From positions 62,001-126,000 of the forward strand of contig JBBDJH010000004.1 in the NCBI GenBank assembly GCA_040879985.1: 64,000 nt of DNA. The letters are read 5' to 3'. The notes below the pieces were generated by a model. The model searched no databases. It saw only the letters and a program-made list of their open reading frames with translations, and was not told the origin of the DNA. Both the position numbers and the translations under genes were made by a program. Origin of the DNA: VRUE01 sp040879985 (GTDB lineage Bacteria; Actinomycetota; Thermoleophilia; Solirubrobacterales; 70-9). Of the stretch, positions 1 to 8,174 are shown one piece after another (positions within the stretch are counted from its first letter, which is position 1; every line of letters starts with the position of its first letter).

Positions 1-1696
1 GGGCTATTGGCTCATAAGCTGCAACATTCCACGTCATCAGCAGCACCTCGATGGCCTTCTCGTACAGGACCGTACGCTTACGGGGAAGATCGCCAACCCA
101 TCTCTTCACTAGCAACAGGGTGGTCAGCAATAGGGGGTTCCTTGCCAGACGCCTGACCCTGTCCGTGGCCACAATCGTCTGGGCCAGCTCCTCCGCTTCT
201 CCGGCAACTTTCGGCGAACGCCCAACAACCGTCGCATGCCATGCCTTCGTAAGCTGGTGAATGTCTGTGTCTACAAACTCGGCCAACCTATACCACGTGC
301 AGATCGACGACAAGGCACCGGCCACGCTACGGAATCCTGGCTCCCTAGAAGTGACTAGCAACCCGACGTTTGGATACACCGACAGAAACGTCCTCATCTT
401 CCGAACGAACGCCAGCCGATTTCCGGCATCGGAGACCTCGTCCAACCCATCTATCAACAACAGGATCTGTCCGCTCTGGAGAGCGTTGGCGATTAGTTCC
501 GCGAAGCTTTCCGCCAACTCTGGGAACTCCCCCCTTCGTGGCGTGTCGTCAAGGATTTCGCGAAAAGACATCTCACGCTGATCGGTACCCAGATCGCGGC
601 AGCGAATCAACAGTGGTAGCCAGCCTCGATCAGGCAACTCATCGTTGACACGATCTCGATGCGACTCGTCGACGTATGCAACTGCCAGTCGCTTGATCAA
701 GGTCGACTTTCCTGAGCCCGGCGCACCGAGCACCGCCAAGCGGCGCGAGTGAGTCAGCACCCACCCGATCGACTCGGGCTCCCCCGCTCCCTCCTCCCGG
801 CCGTCCCACCCGGCGGTCTCCCGCCGACCCCCGAAGGTTGCACCGCTCCCCTCCTCCAGCCGTTCCACCCTAAGGGGCACATATAGATCTTCCAGGGCTA
901 TTCGCTTCACACCGGCATCCTCGTCAGCCGGCAAGCCCTCCAGCGTGATGTCTCCAAGCTCAGCCATGAGATAGTCGCGATATCGCCTCTCAGCCACCCT
1001 GGTCGAATCGCGATGTTTCGTCTCCTTGGGCGCTAGATAGCCCAGATCGCCCAGCGTCGCCCCAGTCACACCGTCCGAATATGCAGAGAACCGCTCCGCT
1101 ATGCCCGGTGAGAGTGGTTGCCCGTCTGCATGAACAAGCGAAAAATAGGTTGGAGCGTGATCACGCTCCAGGACGGACAGCCAAATCCATCCCAGCGCAT
1201 GGCCAACAAGCTCAGGCGGCCTGACAACAAGCGTGTCCAACTTCGATTCGGCCATCAGGCCGCCCACGATCTCGCCCACCCTTTGCGGTGACACCACAGT
1301 CAATCCAGCAACGAGTTGATGCTGGGCGTCGAGGCCGTCGAGGCAGACAAAGCGAGGGCTGCTGAACCCTGCCTCCTGCTCCATGGCGGCTTCGGTAAAG
1401 CCACTCAGCGAGATGAAGTAGCCCTGGACGGCATCCTCGCCTTTCGCACTTTCCTCTGCCTGAAGCACCCCCGCAAACTTGTTCAGATCCGCACCACCAA
1501 TCGGATTCTTCGTCGCCTTACACTCGGCGATTGCATATTTTGGCTCGACTCGATGCCGAGCAACAACATCTACCTCTCTTCCCGCTTTCTGGATGTTGAG
1601 TCGTGGGTCCTCGTACCCCAAGGCCAAGAACACGTCGGCCACGAGCCGGGAGAACAGGCTGCCTTTGATGTTGCTCTCACGGGCCAGAAGTCGCAT
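1..1696 (-). CDS. PD-(D/E)xK nuclease-NACHT NTPase, NLR-like defence protein (partial, 3' end beyond window)
   Basis: Read from ATG at 1696 down to base 1, the frame is open for 565 codons and continues off the left edge. The N-terminus looks like an Mrr/restriction-endonuclease fold: EVD at residues 41-43 and ECK at 58-60 fit a PD-(D/E)xK active site. A linker of about 240 residues follows, then a NACHT NTPase: Walker A GAPGSGKST at 324-332 and Walker B LLLIDGLDE at about 412-420. Later motifs LLVTSRE and NPLLLTTLL fit NACHT sensor and helical regions. Nuclease-NACHT proteins belong to the bNACHT/Avs-type anti-phage STAND group; the C-terminal sensor part is not in view. It starts 23 bases after the AlkZ-like gene on the same strand, without a clear Shine-Dalgarno. 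Codon use (TTG, GTT, TAT, ATA) and G+C near 55-58% differ from neighbours, suggesting transfer. Domain calls are by eye from my own translation. Confidence 0.8.
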   Translation of the reverse strand, partial: MRLLARESNIKGSLFSRLVADVFLALGYEDPRLNIQKAGREVDVVARHRVEPKYAIAECKATKNPIGGADLNKFAGVLQAEESAKGEDAVQGYFISLSGFTEAAMEQEAGFSSPRFVCLDGLDAQHQLVAGLTVVSPQRVGEIVGGLMAESKLDTLVVRPPELVGHALGWIWLSVLERDHAPTYFSLVHADGQPLSPGIAERFSAYSDGVTGATLGDLGYLAPKETKHRDSTRVAERRYRDYLMAELGDITLEGLPADEDAGVKRIALEDLYVPLRVERLEEGSGATFGGRRETAGWDGREEGAGEPESIGWVLTHSRRLAVLGAPGSGKSTLIKRLAVAYVDESHRDRVNDELPDRGWLPLLIRCRDLGTDQREMSFREILDDTPRRGEFPELAESFAELIANALQSGQILLLIDGLDEVSDAGNRLAFVRKMRTFLSVYPNVGLLVTSREPGFRSVAGALSSICTWYRLAEFVDTDIHQLTKAWHATVVGRSPKVAGEAEELAQTIVATDRVRRLARNPLLLTTLLLVKRWVGDLPRKRTVLYEKAIEVLLMTWNVAAYEPIA

Positions 1697-1719
1697 AGAC
1701 GGAACAATATTGCGATTAG

Positions 1720-2748
1720 TTAGGGAGCGGTCAGGAAGCGGGCGATGTCGGCGGCGTCGACCTCCAGTGCGGCCGCGACCGCGGCGGGCAGGCGCTCGAG
1801 CGGCTGCAGGTTCACCTTGCCGGCTGGGAAGCCCCACCTGGCGACGGCGCGTCCGCCCGCCATCGCGAACGGGTGGAAGATTCCGTTGCGGGTGACCAGG
1901 CTCGTGTGGCGCCCGATCACGTCTTCGCGCGAGGTCCAGCCGAGTAGGACCGGGTCAAAGGCGCCGAGCAGCCGCGGGGGTGGGATATCCCCGTCTGCGG
2001 GACGCTTCTTCAGCCGCACCAGCCCGCCCTCCCCCTCCTCCAGCTCGGCGGCAATCGCCGCCAGCCCGGCGCGCGCGTCGCGCAACGGCAGGCCGGCCCA
2101 CCTGGCGAGATCGCGGTCGGTCGCCGGTTGGTGACCGACCAGGTAGCGACGCGCCAGCTCGGCCAGCGCGACATCCCGCTCGATCGCCGCTGCCTCGCCG
2201 AGCCACTCGCGCGTCAACACGTAGGCGTGCTGCTTGCCGATCATCGGGCCGCGCACGACGAGCCCGCGCACCGCGGCGAGAAAGAGCAGGTGGATCAGCG
2301 CCTGGCCCTCGGTCGGCACGCCGGCGGAGTCGAGTCGCTCGCGCAGCTGCTGCCGCGGCAGCGGCCCGTCGTCGGCGAGGGCCCGCTCGATCGTCTTCAG
2401 GGCCAGCTCCGCCACCGCCTCGCCTACCCCCTCCTGGCGTAGGCGCCGCTTGCAGGAGGTGAACAACGGCGGCGCGGTCAGCGCCTGCAGCAGCGGGTAG
2501 TCCTCGCTGCGCACAAGGTGCAGCGTGCCCCGGTTGAGCCAGGTGACGACCAACTCCCGTCCTGCCAGCGCCCGCTCGACATCAGCCGCGCTCAAGCCCT
2601 CGGTCCGAGCGCGGACCGCGAGCCGGAACCCGCGCGGGTCCTGCCCCTGCACAGCGAGCAGGCGCTCGGCGACAGCGACGGCGTCAGGCAGCGGCGGGCC
2701 AGAGAGACCCTGCGCCGTGAGGCGCTCGGCGAGGATGGAGTCTGGCAT
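1720..2748 (-). CDS. Winged-helix DNA-binding protein, AlkZ/YcaQ-like (HTH_42 family)
   Basis: 342 aa, ATG start. Features of the HTH_42 family: the N-terminal 'LLAVQGQDPRGF' segment, 'WLNRGTLHLV' around residue 70, and a C-terminal segment containing 'LLGAFDPVLLGW'. Proteins of this family include AlkZ and YcaQ (AlkX), DNA glycosylases that unhook bulky alkyl adducts and interstrand crosslinks. AlkZ uses a QxQ catalytic motif; here Q34-G35-Q36 is present in the expected place, which favours glycosylase activity over a pure DNA-binding role. The gene lies directly upstream of the NACHT gene (23-bp gap) and is divergent from the STAND ATPase gene. Its high G+C resembles the chromosome, unlike the NACHT gene. 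Function as a glycosylase is inference from the motif; many members are uncharacterised. Confidence 0.75.
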   Translation of the reverse strand: MPDSILAERLTAQGLSGPPLPDAVAVAERLLAVQGQDPRGFRLAVRARTEGLSAADVERALAGRELVVTWLNRGTLHLVRSEDYPLLQALTAPPLFTSCKRRLRQEGVGEAVAELALKTIERALADDGPLPRQQLRERLDSAGVPTEGQALIHLLFLAAVRGLVVRGPMIGKQHAYVLTREWLGEAAAIERDVALAELARRYLVGHQPATDRDLARWAGLPLRDARAGLAAIAAELEEGEGGLVRLKKRPADGDIPPPRLLGAFDPVLLGWTSREDVIGRHTSLVTRNGIFHPFAMAGGRAVARWGFPAGKVNLQPLERLPAAVAAALEVDAADIARFLTAP

Positions 2749-2812
2749 CGACCGGAATCATCCCGATCGGTGACCGACAGGGTGCTATGGGTAACTGACA
2801 TGCAACGTCGGT

Positions 2813-2849
2813 GACATCGGATGTCGGTTATGTGGGATGTCGGTAAGCT
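2813..2849 (+). promoter_or_regulatory. Divergent promoter region with small palindrome and direct repeats
   Basis: A short palindrome GACAT-CGG-ATGTC (2813-2825) and a directly repeated GGATGTCGGT (2819-2828 and 2835-2844) lie between the two divergent genes. TAAGCT at 2844-2849 is a plausible -10 element seven bases before the ATG at 2857, as expected of a leaderless transcript. The repeats could be operator half-sites. All of this is pattern only. Confidence 0.35.
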
Positions 2850-2856
2850 CTTGGGC

Positions 2857-4224
2857 ATGTTCGTCAACCGCCGTGAAGAGCTGGGGGCGTTGAACGCCTG
2901 GTGGGACCGGGCGGGCGCCGCGCTGGGGCTGGTCTGGGGACGGCGCCGGGTTGGCAAGACCTCGCTGCTAGAGGAGTTTGCCCGCGACAAGCGCGCGATC
3001 TTCCACACCGGCGCCGGCCGGCCGGCCGGCGACGAGCTGCGGATGCTCAGCGAGAGCGCCGGGCAGGTTGCCAAGTTCGGGGCGCGCGATCTCGGCGAGC
3101 GACCCTTCGCCGATTGGGACGACGCCCTCGACGCGCTCGCGGCGGCGGCCACCCGCGAGCGGCTGTTGCTCGTGATCGACGAGTTCCCCGACTTGGCCGC
3201 CGGCAGCCCCGAGCTGCCGGGCGTGCTGCGCGCCTTCTGGGATCGCGCTCAGGGCAAGACCAAGCTGCGCATCCTCGTCTGCGGCTCCGCCGTGCGCACA
3301 ATGGAGGCCCTGCAGGAGGAGCGGGCGCCCCTCTATGGGCGCTTCGACCTCAGCCTGCTCCTGCACCCGTTCCGACCGCACGAGGCGAGCGCGATGCTGA
3401 AGGGCCTCGATCCCGCCGACAAAGCGCTCGTCTGGGGCCTCGTCGGCGGCGTGCCGCTCTACCTGAACTGGTGGGACAGCGAGCGCAGCGTGAAGCAAAA
3501 CCTGCTGCGGCTGGCCTGCACCCCGGGTGGCCGACTGCTCGACGAGGGCAGGCTCGTGCTCGCGACCGAAGGCGACCTCGGCGGCCTCGGTGGGCTGGCC
3601 CTGCGGGCGATCGCCTCCGGCCGCACCCGGCACAACGAGATCGAGCAGGCGATCGGGTCGGATCCCAGCCGCGTGCTCGAGCGCCTGGTCGAGCTGCGCC
3701 TGGTCGAGCGGCTTGTCCCGGTCACCGAGAACCCGGCCAGAACGCGTCGTCGCATCTACCGGATCGCGGACAATTTCCTCGCCTTCTGGCTCGGGGTCCT
3801 CGATCGCCATCGTTCCGCGATCAGCCGAGGCCTGGGTGGACAGATTCTCTCGGTCCTGACCGAGCAGCTGGACGACCACATGGGCGACCGCTGGGAGGCA
3901 GCCTTCCGGCAGCACCTGCTGCGGCTGGCGGCGGGCGGTGAGCTCGGCGAGCGGATCGTCGACATCGGCCGCTGGTGGCAGGACGCCCCGCCGGTCGAGA
4001 TCGATGCGGTGGCGCTTGCCGGGCGCAGCAGGGAGGCCGTGCTTCTCGGCGAGGCGAAGTGGGCACGCAGGGCGGATGGCACGGCGCTCAGAGCCGGGCT
4101 GGAAGCCAAGGCGACGGCGTTGCCGGCCCTGGCCGACGATGTCTCCTACGCGATCGCGGCTCGCGACCAGGTCAAGGGTGGCGACGGCGTGCTGCCGATC
4201 ACCGCCGCCGACATCTTCGGCTGA
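2857..4224 (+). CDS. STAND/AAA ATPase with C-terminal PD-(D/E)xK domain (archaeal ATPase/DUF234 family)
   Basis: 455 aa from ATG 2857; an in-frame ATG 36 bases upstream is possible, but family members start with the 'NRREEL' segment seen just after this ATG, and a -10-like TAAGCT sits seven bases before it. Walker A GRRRVGKT is at residues 28-35 and Walker B LLLVIDEF at 103-110. The middle segment 'GGVPLYL' and the C-terminal part match the 'ATP_bind/DUF234' group. The tail carries EID at 381-383 and GEAKW from 398, a PD-(D/E)xK nuclease signature. Such proteins are widespread in archaea and bacteria, of unclear role; association with mobile elements and defence loci has been noted. It ends three bases before the convergent FKBP gene. 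Confidence 0.8.
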   Translation: MFVNRREELGALNAWWDRAGAALGLVWGRRRVGKTSLLEEFARDKRAIFHTGAGRPAGDELRMLSESAGQVAKFGARDLGERPFADWDDALDALAAAATRERLLLVIDEFPDLAAGSPELPGVLRAFWDRAQGKTKLRILVCGSAVRTMEALQEERAPLYGRFDLSLLLHPFRPHEASAMLKGLDPADKALVWGLVGGVPLYLNWWDSERSVKQNLLRLACTPGGRLLDEGRLVLATEGDLGGLGGLALRAIASGRTRHNEIEQAIGSDPSRVLERLVELRLVERLVPVTENPARTRRRIYRIADNFLAFWLGVLDRHRSAISRGLGGQILSVLTEQLDDHMGDRWEAAFRQHLLRLAAGGELGERIVDIGRWWQDAPPVEIDAVALAGRSREAVLLGEAKWARRADGTALRAGLEAKATALPALADDVSYAIAARDQVKGGDGVLPITAADIFG

Positions 4225-4227
4225 GCG

Positions 4228-4743
4228 CTAGCCGACTTTGACCAGGTCGACGACGAAGATCAGCGTTTCGTTCGGGCCGATCGCCGGTGGGGCGCCCGCT
4301 TCGCCGTAGGCGAGTTCGGGCGGGATGATCAGCTCGCGCTGGCCGCCGACCTTCATCCCGGCCACGCCCTGGTCCCAGCCGGGAATCACTTCGCCGGCGC
4401 CGAGCGTGAAGCTGAACGGTTCGTTGCGGCTCCAGGACGAGTCGAACTCTTCGCCGCTTTCGTAGCCGACCCCGACGTACTGGACGCTGACTTTGTCGCC
4501 GGATTTGGCTTCCGCCCCGGTGCCTTCGATCAGCTCTTTCTCTTCGAGCTGCTGCGGCGGTTCGCCGTCCGGCACCTCGACCGCCGGTTTGCCGCGGTTC
4601 GAGGCGTCGCCGCTCGTTTCCGCCGCGGCCGAGCCGGACGGCTGGTTCGAATCGGCCGCCTCGGTCGTGGTGTCGTCGTCGCCACCGCAGCCGGCGATGG
4701 CGAGGGCGGCGCAGGCAAGGATCGTCAATATCGCGGTCTTCAT
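4228..4743 (-). CDS. FKBP-type peptidyl-prolyl cis-trans isomerase, lipoprotein
   Basis: 171 aa. Signal peptide with lipobox AIAGC, so Cys19 would be lipidated and the protein anchored on the outer face of the membrane. A low-complexity Asp/Thr/Ala/Glu linker follows (residues 20-60), then one complete FKBP domain (about 75-171) with the hallmark segments 'VSVQYVGVGYESGEEFDSSW', 'VIPGWDQGVAGMKVGGQREL' and 'PPELAYGEAG'. It catalyses proline isomerisation during folding of exported proteins. Convergent with the ATPase gene, divergent from the BASS transporter gene. Confidence 0.92.
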   Translation of the reverse strand: MKTAILTILACAALAIAGCGGDDDTTTEAADSNQPSGSAAAETSGDASNRGKPAVEVPDGEPPQQLEEKELIEGTGAEAKSGDKVSVQYVGVGYESGEEFDSSWSRNEPFSFTLGAGEVIPGWDQGVAGMKVGGQRELIIPPELAYGEAGAPPAIGPNETLIFVVDLVKVG

Positions 4744-4792
4744 CGTGCGCGCAGCTTAAGCAATCGTTCGCTCAACCTGCGTGCCGCCGGGA

Positions 4793-4798
4793 TAGGGT
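4793..4798 (+). promoter_or_regulatory. Candidate -10 element, leaderless start of the BASS gene
   Basis: TAGGGT is separated by six bases from the ATG at 4805, the spacing expected when transcription begins at the start codon. No good -35 is visible (CTCAAC about 17 bases upstream). Confidence 0.35.
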
Positions 4799-4804
4799 CA
4801 GCCG

Positions 4805-5701
4805 ATGGACAGCCCGCTGCTGACCTCCCTCGTCCTGCCCGCGGCGATCGCGGTGATCATGTGCAGCCTCGGAATGACGCTGACGACGGCCGACTTCCGG
4901 CGCATCTTCGTCGCCCCGCGCGGCATCGCGATCGGGATGCTGAACCTGGCGCTGATCTCGCCGCTGCTCGCCCTGGCGATGGCCGAGCTGTTCAACCTGC
5001 CGCCGGAGCTGGCCGTCGGGCTCGTCCTGCTCGGCGCCTCGCCCGGCGGAATGATGGCCAACATGCTGACCCACCTCTCGCGTGGGGACACCGCCCTCTC
5101 GGTCTCGATGACGGCGATCAGCAGCGTCGGCGCGATCGTCACCGTGCCCCTCTTCCTCGCCCTCGCCTCAGCTCACTTCGGCGCCGAGGACCTCGGCGAG
5201 GCGAGCATGCTCGGCGTCGTCGCCCGCGTCTTCGCGATCACGATCGTCCCGGTCGCGATCGGGATGAGCCTGCGCCGGCGCTATCCGGAGACGATCGAAG
5301 CGATCTACCCGCGCGTGCGTGACGTCTCCCTAATTCTGTTCGGCCTGGTCATCCTCGGCGCGATCGCCAGCGAGCACGACACGGTCGCCGAGAACGCGCT
5401 CGCCGTCGGCGGCGCCGCGCTTGCCCTCAACGTCGCCGCGATGACGGTCAGCTTCACGATCGCGAGACTGGCCCGCCTCAACGACCGTCAGGCGACCGCG
5501 ATCTCGCTCGAGCTGGGCATCCACAACGCCGCCCTGGCGATCGCCGTCGGCGCCACGCTGTCGCCGGACCTGACGATCCCGGCCGCGGTCTACGCCTCCT
5601 TCATGCTGGTCACCGGCGGCAGCTTCGCCTGGGTGATGAGCAAGCGCAACACGGCGCCCGCGGGCGCCCCGGCGGCGACACCCGCGTTCGAGGCGGAGTG
5701 A
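4805..5701 (+). CDS. Bile acid:sodium symporter (BASS) family transporter
   Basis: 298 aa, hydrophobic throughout, with about nine to ten membrane segments. Two family signatures are visible: 'GASPGGMMANMLTHLSRGD' (residues 77-95), which contributes to the discontinuous helices and Na+ sites, and 'ELGIHNAAL' (236-244), matching the conserved E-x-G-x-(Q/H)-N motif. The family imports organic anions with Na+; bacterial substrates vary (bile acids, pantoate, pyruvate and others), so no substrate can be assigned. The next gene, an acyl-CoA ligase, starts 22 bases downstream on the same strand; co-transcription suggests uptake and activation of a carboxylic acid, which is inference. Confidence 0.88.
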   Translation: MDSPLLTSLVLPAAIAVIMCSLGMTLTTADFRRIFVAPRGIAIGMLNLALISPLLALAMAELFNLPPELAVGLVLLGASPGGMMANMLTHLSRGDTALSVSMTAISSVGAIVTVPLFLALASAHFGAEDLGEASMLGVVARVFAITIVPVAIGMSLRRRYPETIEAIYPRVRDVSLILFGLVILGAIASEHDTVAENALAVGGAALALNVAAMTVSFTIARLARLNDRQATAISLELGIHNAALAIAVGATLSPDLTIPAAVYASFMLVTGGSFAWVMSKRNTAPAGAPAATPAFEAE

Positions 5702-5723
5702 AGCGCTTAGACTTGGCCGCGGG

Positions 5724-7229
5724 ATGGGGATGAACCTGGCATCGATCGTCACCGCCGGCGCCGAGCGCTGGCCCGATGCGGCGGCGATCCGGCTCGGTGA
5801 GAGCGAGCTGACCTACGCCGAGCTCGACGAGCGCAGCGCCCGCCTCGCCACGCTGCTGGCCGAGCAGGGCGTCGCAGCCGGCGACCGGGTCGGCGTGATG
5901 CTGCCCAACGTCCCCGATTTCCCGATCGCCTACTACGGCGTGCTGCGCGCCGGCGCCGTCGTCGTGCCGATGAACGTGCTGCTCAAGCGGCGCGAGATCG
6001 CCTTCTACCTGGAGGACTCGGGCGCCGGGCTGCTGCTCGCCTGGCACGGCTTCGCCGAGGAGGCGCGGGCGGGCGCGGACGAGGCCGGCGCCGAGCTGGT
6101 CGAGGTCGAGCCCGCTGCCTTCGCCGCGACGCTGAGCGAACGCGAGCCGACCGCCGGCCTGGCCGAGACCGGCGAGGACGACACCGCGGTCATCCTCTAC
6201 ACCTCGGGCACGACCGGCAAGCCGAAGGGCGCCGAGCTGACCCACGCCAACCTCTGGCGCAACGCCGACGTCACCCGCCGCACGACCTGCGAGATCGAGG
6301 CCGGCGACGTCGTGCTCGGCTCCCTGCCGCTCTTCCACTCATTCGGCCAGACGGTCGCGATGAACGCCTCGCTCGCGGCCGGCGCCTGCCTCACCCTGGT
6401 GCCCAAATTCGAGCCCGGCGAGGCGCTGGCGACGATGCAGCGCGACCGCGTCAGCCACTTCTACGGCGTGCCGACGATGTTCGGCGCGCTGCTCCACCAC
6501 CCCGAGCGCGAGAGCTTCGATACCTCGGCGCTGCGCACCTGCATCACCGGCGGCGCCTCGATGCCGGTCGAAGTCCTGCGCGGCTTCGAAGACGCCTTCG
6601 GCGCCGTCGTGCTCGAGGGCTACGGGCTCTCGGAGACCTCCCCGGTCGCCTGCTCCAACCACCCGGAGAAGGGAGCCAAGCCGGGCTCGATCGGCGCCCC
6701 GATCGAAGGCGTCGAGATGAAGGTCGTCGACGAGGACGACGCGGAGGTCGCGCAGGGCGAGGTCGGCGAGATCGTGATCCGCGGCCACAACATCATGAAG
6801 GGCTACTGGCGGCGCCCGGACGCGACCGCGGAGGCGATGCGCGGCGGCTGGTTCCACAGCGGCGACATGGCGCGCGTCGACGAGGACGGCGACTTCTTCA
6901 TCGTCGACCGCAAGAAGGACCTGATCATCCGCGGCGGCTACAACGTCTACCCGCGCGAGGTCGAGGAAGTCCTCTACGAGCACCCGAAGATCCGCGAAGC
7001 GGCCGTGGTCGGCGTCCCCCACGACGAGTGGGGCGAGGAGATCGGCGCCGCCGTCGTCCTCATCGAGGGCGAGCAGCTGAGCCCGGAGGAGGTCAGCGCC
7101 TACGTCAAGGACCGCATCGCCGCCTACAAGTACCCGCGCCTCGTCTGGTTCCTCGACGACCTCCCCAAGGGCCCGACCGGCAAGATCCTCAAGCGGGAGA
7201 TCGAGACTCCCGCCGCTGTCAACGACTAA
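5724..7229 (+). CDS. Long-chain fatty-acid/carboxylate-CoA ligase (AMP-forming)
   Basis: 501 aa; a second ATG lies two codons in. ANL-superfamily adenylating enzyme. P-loop-like A3 motif YTSGTTGKPKG at residues 159-169, A5 motif GYGLSETSP at 299-307, hinge/A8 region with 'HSGDMARVDEDG' and 'RKKDLIIRGGYNVYPREVEE' near 375-414, and the catalytic-lysine motif 'GPTGKILKRE' near 482-491. It activates a fatty or aromatic acid to acyl-AMP and then to the CoA thioester. Length and motifs fit FadD-like enzymes; the chain length accepted is unknown. Follows the BASS transporter closely on the same strand. Confidence 0.92.
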   Translation: MGMNLASIVTAGAERWPDAAAIRLGESELTYAELDERSARLATLLAEQGVAAGDRVGVMLPNVPDFPIAYYGVLRAGAVVVPMNVLLKRREIAFYLEDSGAGLLLAWHGFAEEARAGADEAGAELVEVEPAAFAATLSEREPTAGLAETGEDDTAVILYTSGTTGKPKGAELTHANLWRNADVTRRTTCEIEAGDVVLGSLPLFHSFGQTVAMNASLAAGACLTLVPKFEPGEALATMQRDRVSHFYGVPTMFGALLHHPERESFDTSALRTCITGGASMPVEVLRGFEDAFGAVVLEGYGLSETSPVACSNHPEKGAKPGSIGAPIEGVEMKVVDEDDAEVAQGEVGEIVIRGHNIMKGYWRRPDATAEAMRGGWFHSGDMARVDEDGDFFIVDRKKDLIIRGGYNVYPREVEEVLYEHPKIREAAVVGVPHDEWGEEIGAAVVLIEGEQLSPEEVSAYVKDRIAAYKYPRLVWFLDDLPKGPTGKILKREIETPAAVND

Positions 7230-7310
7230 ACCCCGGCCGCATGCAAGCAGAGGCGAACCGGGGCCTTCCTGGCCAACTGTAGCAACCCTGTCCGGCCGAT
7301 TTGCGATGAA

Positions 7311-7981
7311 ATGAGTCGTATGCGCCCCGAGCAGGCAAGGAAATGGATCAGCGAACCCCGCTTCAACGGATATCGCAAGGCGGTCGCCGATCAGAGTCAC
7401 GAGTCGGCGGTGGCCCTGTATCTATGGAACGCGGAAGTTTCGCGGCCTACCTCGGAGTCCTTCACCACGTCGAGGTATTGCTCCGCAACGCCATCGACCA
7501 GCAGTTTCCCGCCACAGACGCCGATCACGTCGCTTCGATCTGCGACACGGACGTCTGGCTGACGGATCCGGCATTCCTCGAGGATCAAGGCCGAGAAAAG
7601 GTCAACGACGCGATCAGGCGACTGGTCGGCGAAAACCGAAGGCCGACGCGGGGTCGTCTGGTTGCCTCGCTGACACTGGGCTTTTGGACGGCTCTCTTCT
7701 CGGGGCGCTACGAGGACCTCTGGCGGTCGCATCTCGTCCAGGCATTCCCGAACGGCGGCGGACGGCGCAGTGAGGTCAGGGGAGCCCTAGCCCGCATTCT
7801 CCAGCTGAGAAACCAGATCGCCCACCACGAAGCGATTTTCGCCCGTGACCTCGCCAAGGATCATGCGCATTTACTGAGCGTCGCCGGTTTGATCGACCCC
7901 GAGGCGCAGCGGTATATCGCGAAGCATTCAAGGGTGGTGGCACTGTTTCCCCGTAGACCTGACCTTTTGCTTGACCGGTAA
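7311..7981 (+). pseudogene. Abi-like (HEPN, Abi_2/AbiD-F type) gene, frameshifted
   Basis: The family N-terminus is read in one frame from ATG 7311 ('RPEQARKWISEPRFNGYRKA', 'ALYLWNAEVS'), and the rest in another frame from about 7440 ('AAYLGVLHHVEVLLRNAID' to the stop at 7981). One missing base near 7436-7445 joins the two exactly where Abi_2 proteins are continuous (WNA-x-LS-AA-x-x-x-x-L-HLEV-x-LRNA). The C-terminal part carries the HEPN RNase motif R-N-x-x-x-H, 'LRNQIAHHE' (codons 7804-7830), and 'LFSGRYEDLW'. HEPN Abi proteins cleave RNA to abort phage infection. The break is either a true inactivating mutation or an assembly error; a start at 7343 would lose the N-terminus. No partner gene is adjacent. 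Confidence 0.75.
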
Positions 7982-8174
7982 CGGCTCCCAGTCGTCCCCA
8001 AAATGGCGAAAAACCCTCCAGTCCTCGAAGGGCGGCGGCGGAATAGTGCAAAGAAAATCATGCGTGTGAGGCACATCACATAGCGGATAGCTGGCTGGCT
8101 GGCCAGGATCGCGGTAACCTCTGCATCGAAAGCCGTCGTGAAGCGCCCCGCGGGCGCGCAGCCAAAGGAGAGAG
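7982..8174. other. Intergenic region without a recognised gene
   Basis: About 190 bases of lower G+C than the surroundings. I see no ORF with coding character and no convincing hairpin. AAGGAG at 8165-8170 is the Shine-Dalgarno for the next gene. Confidence 0.5.
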
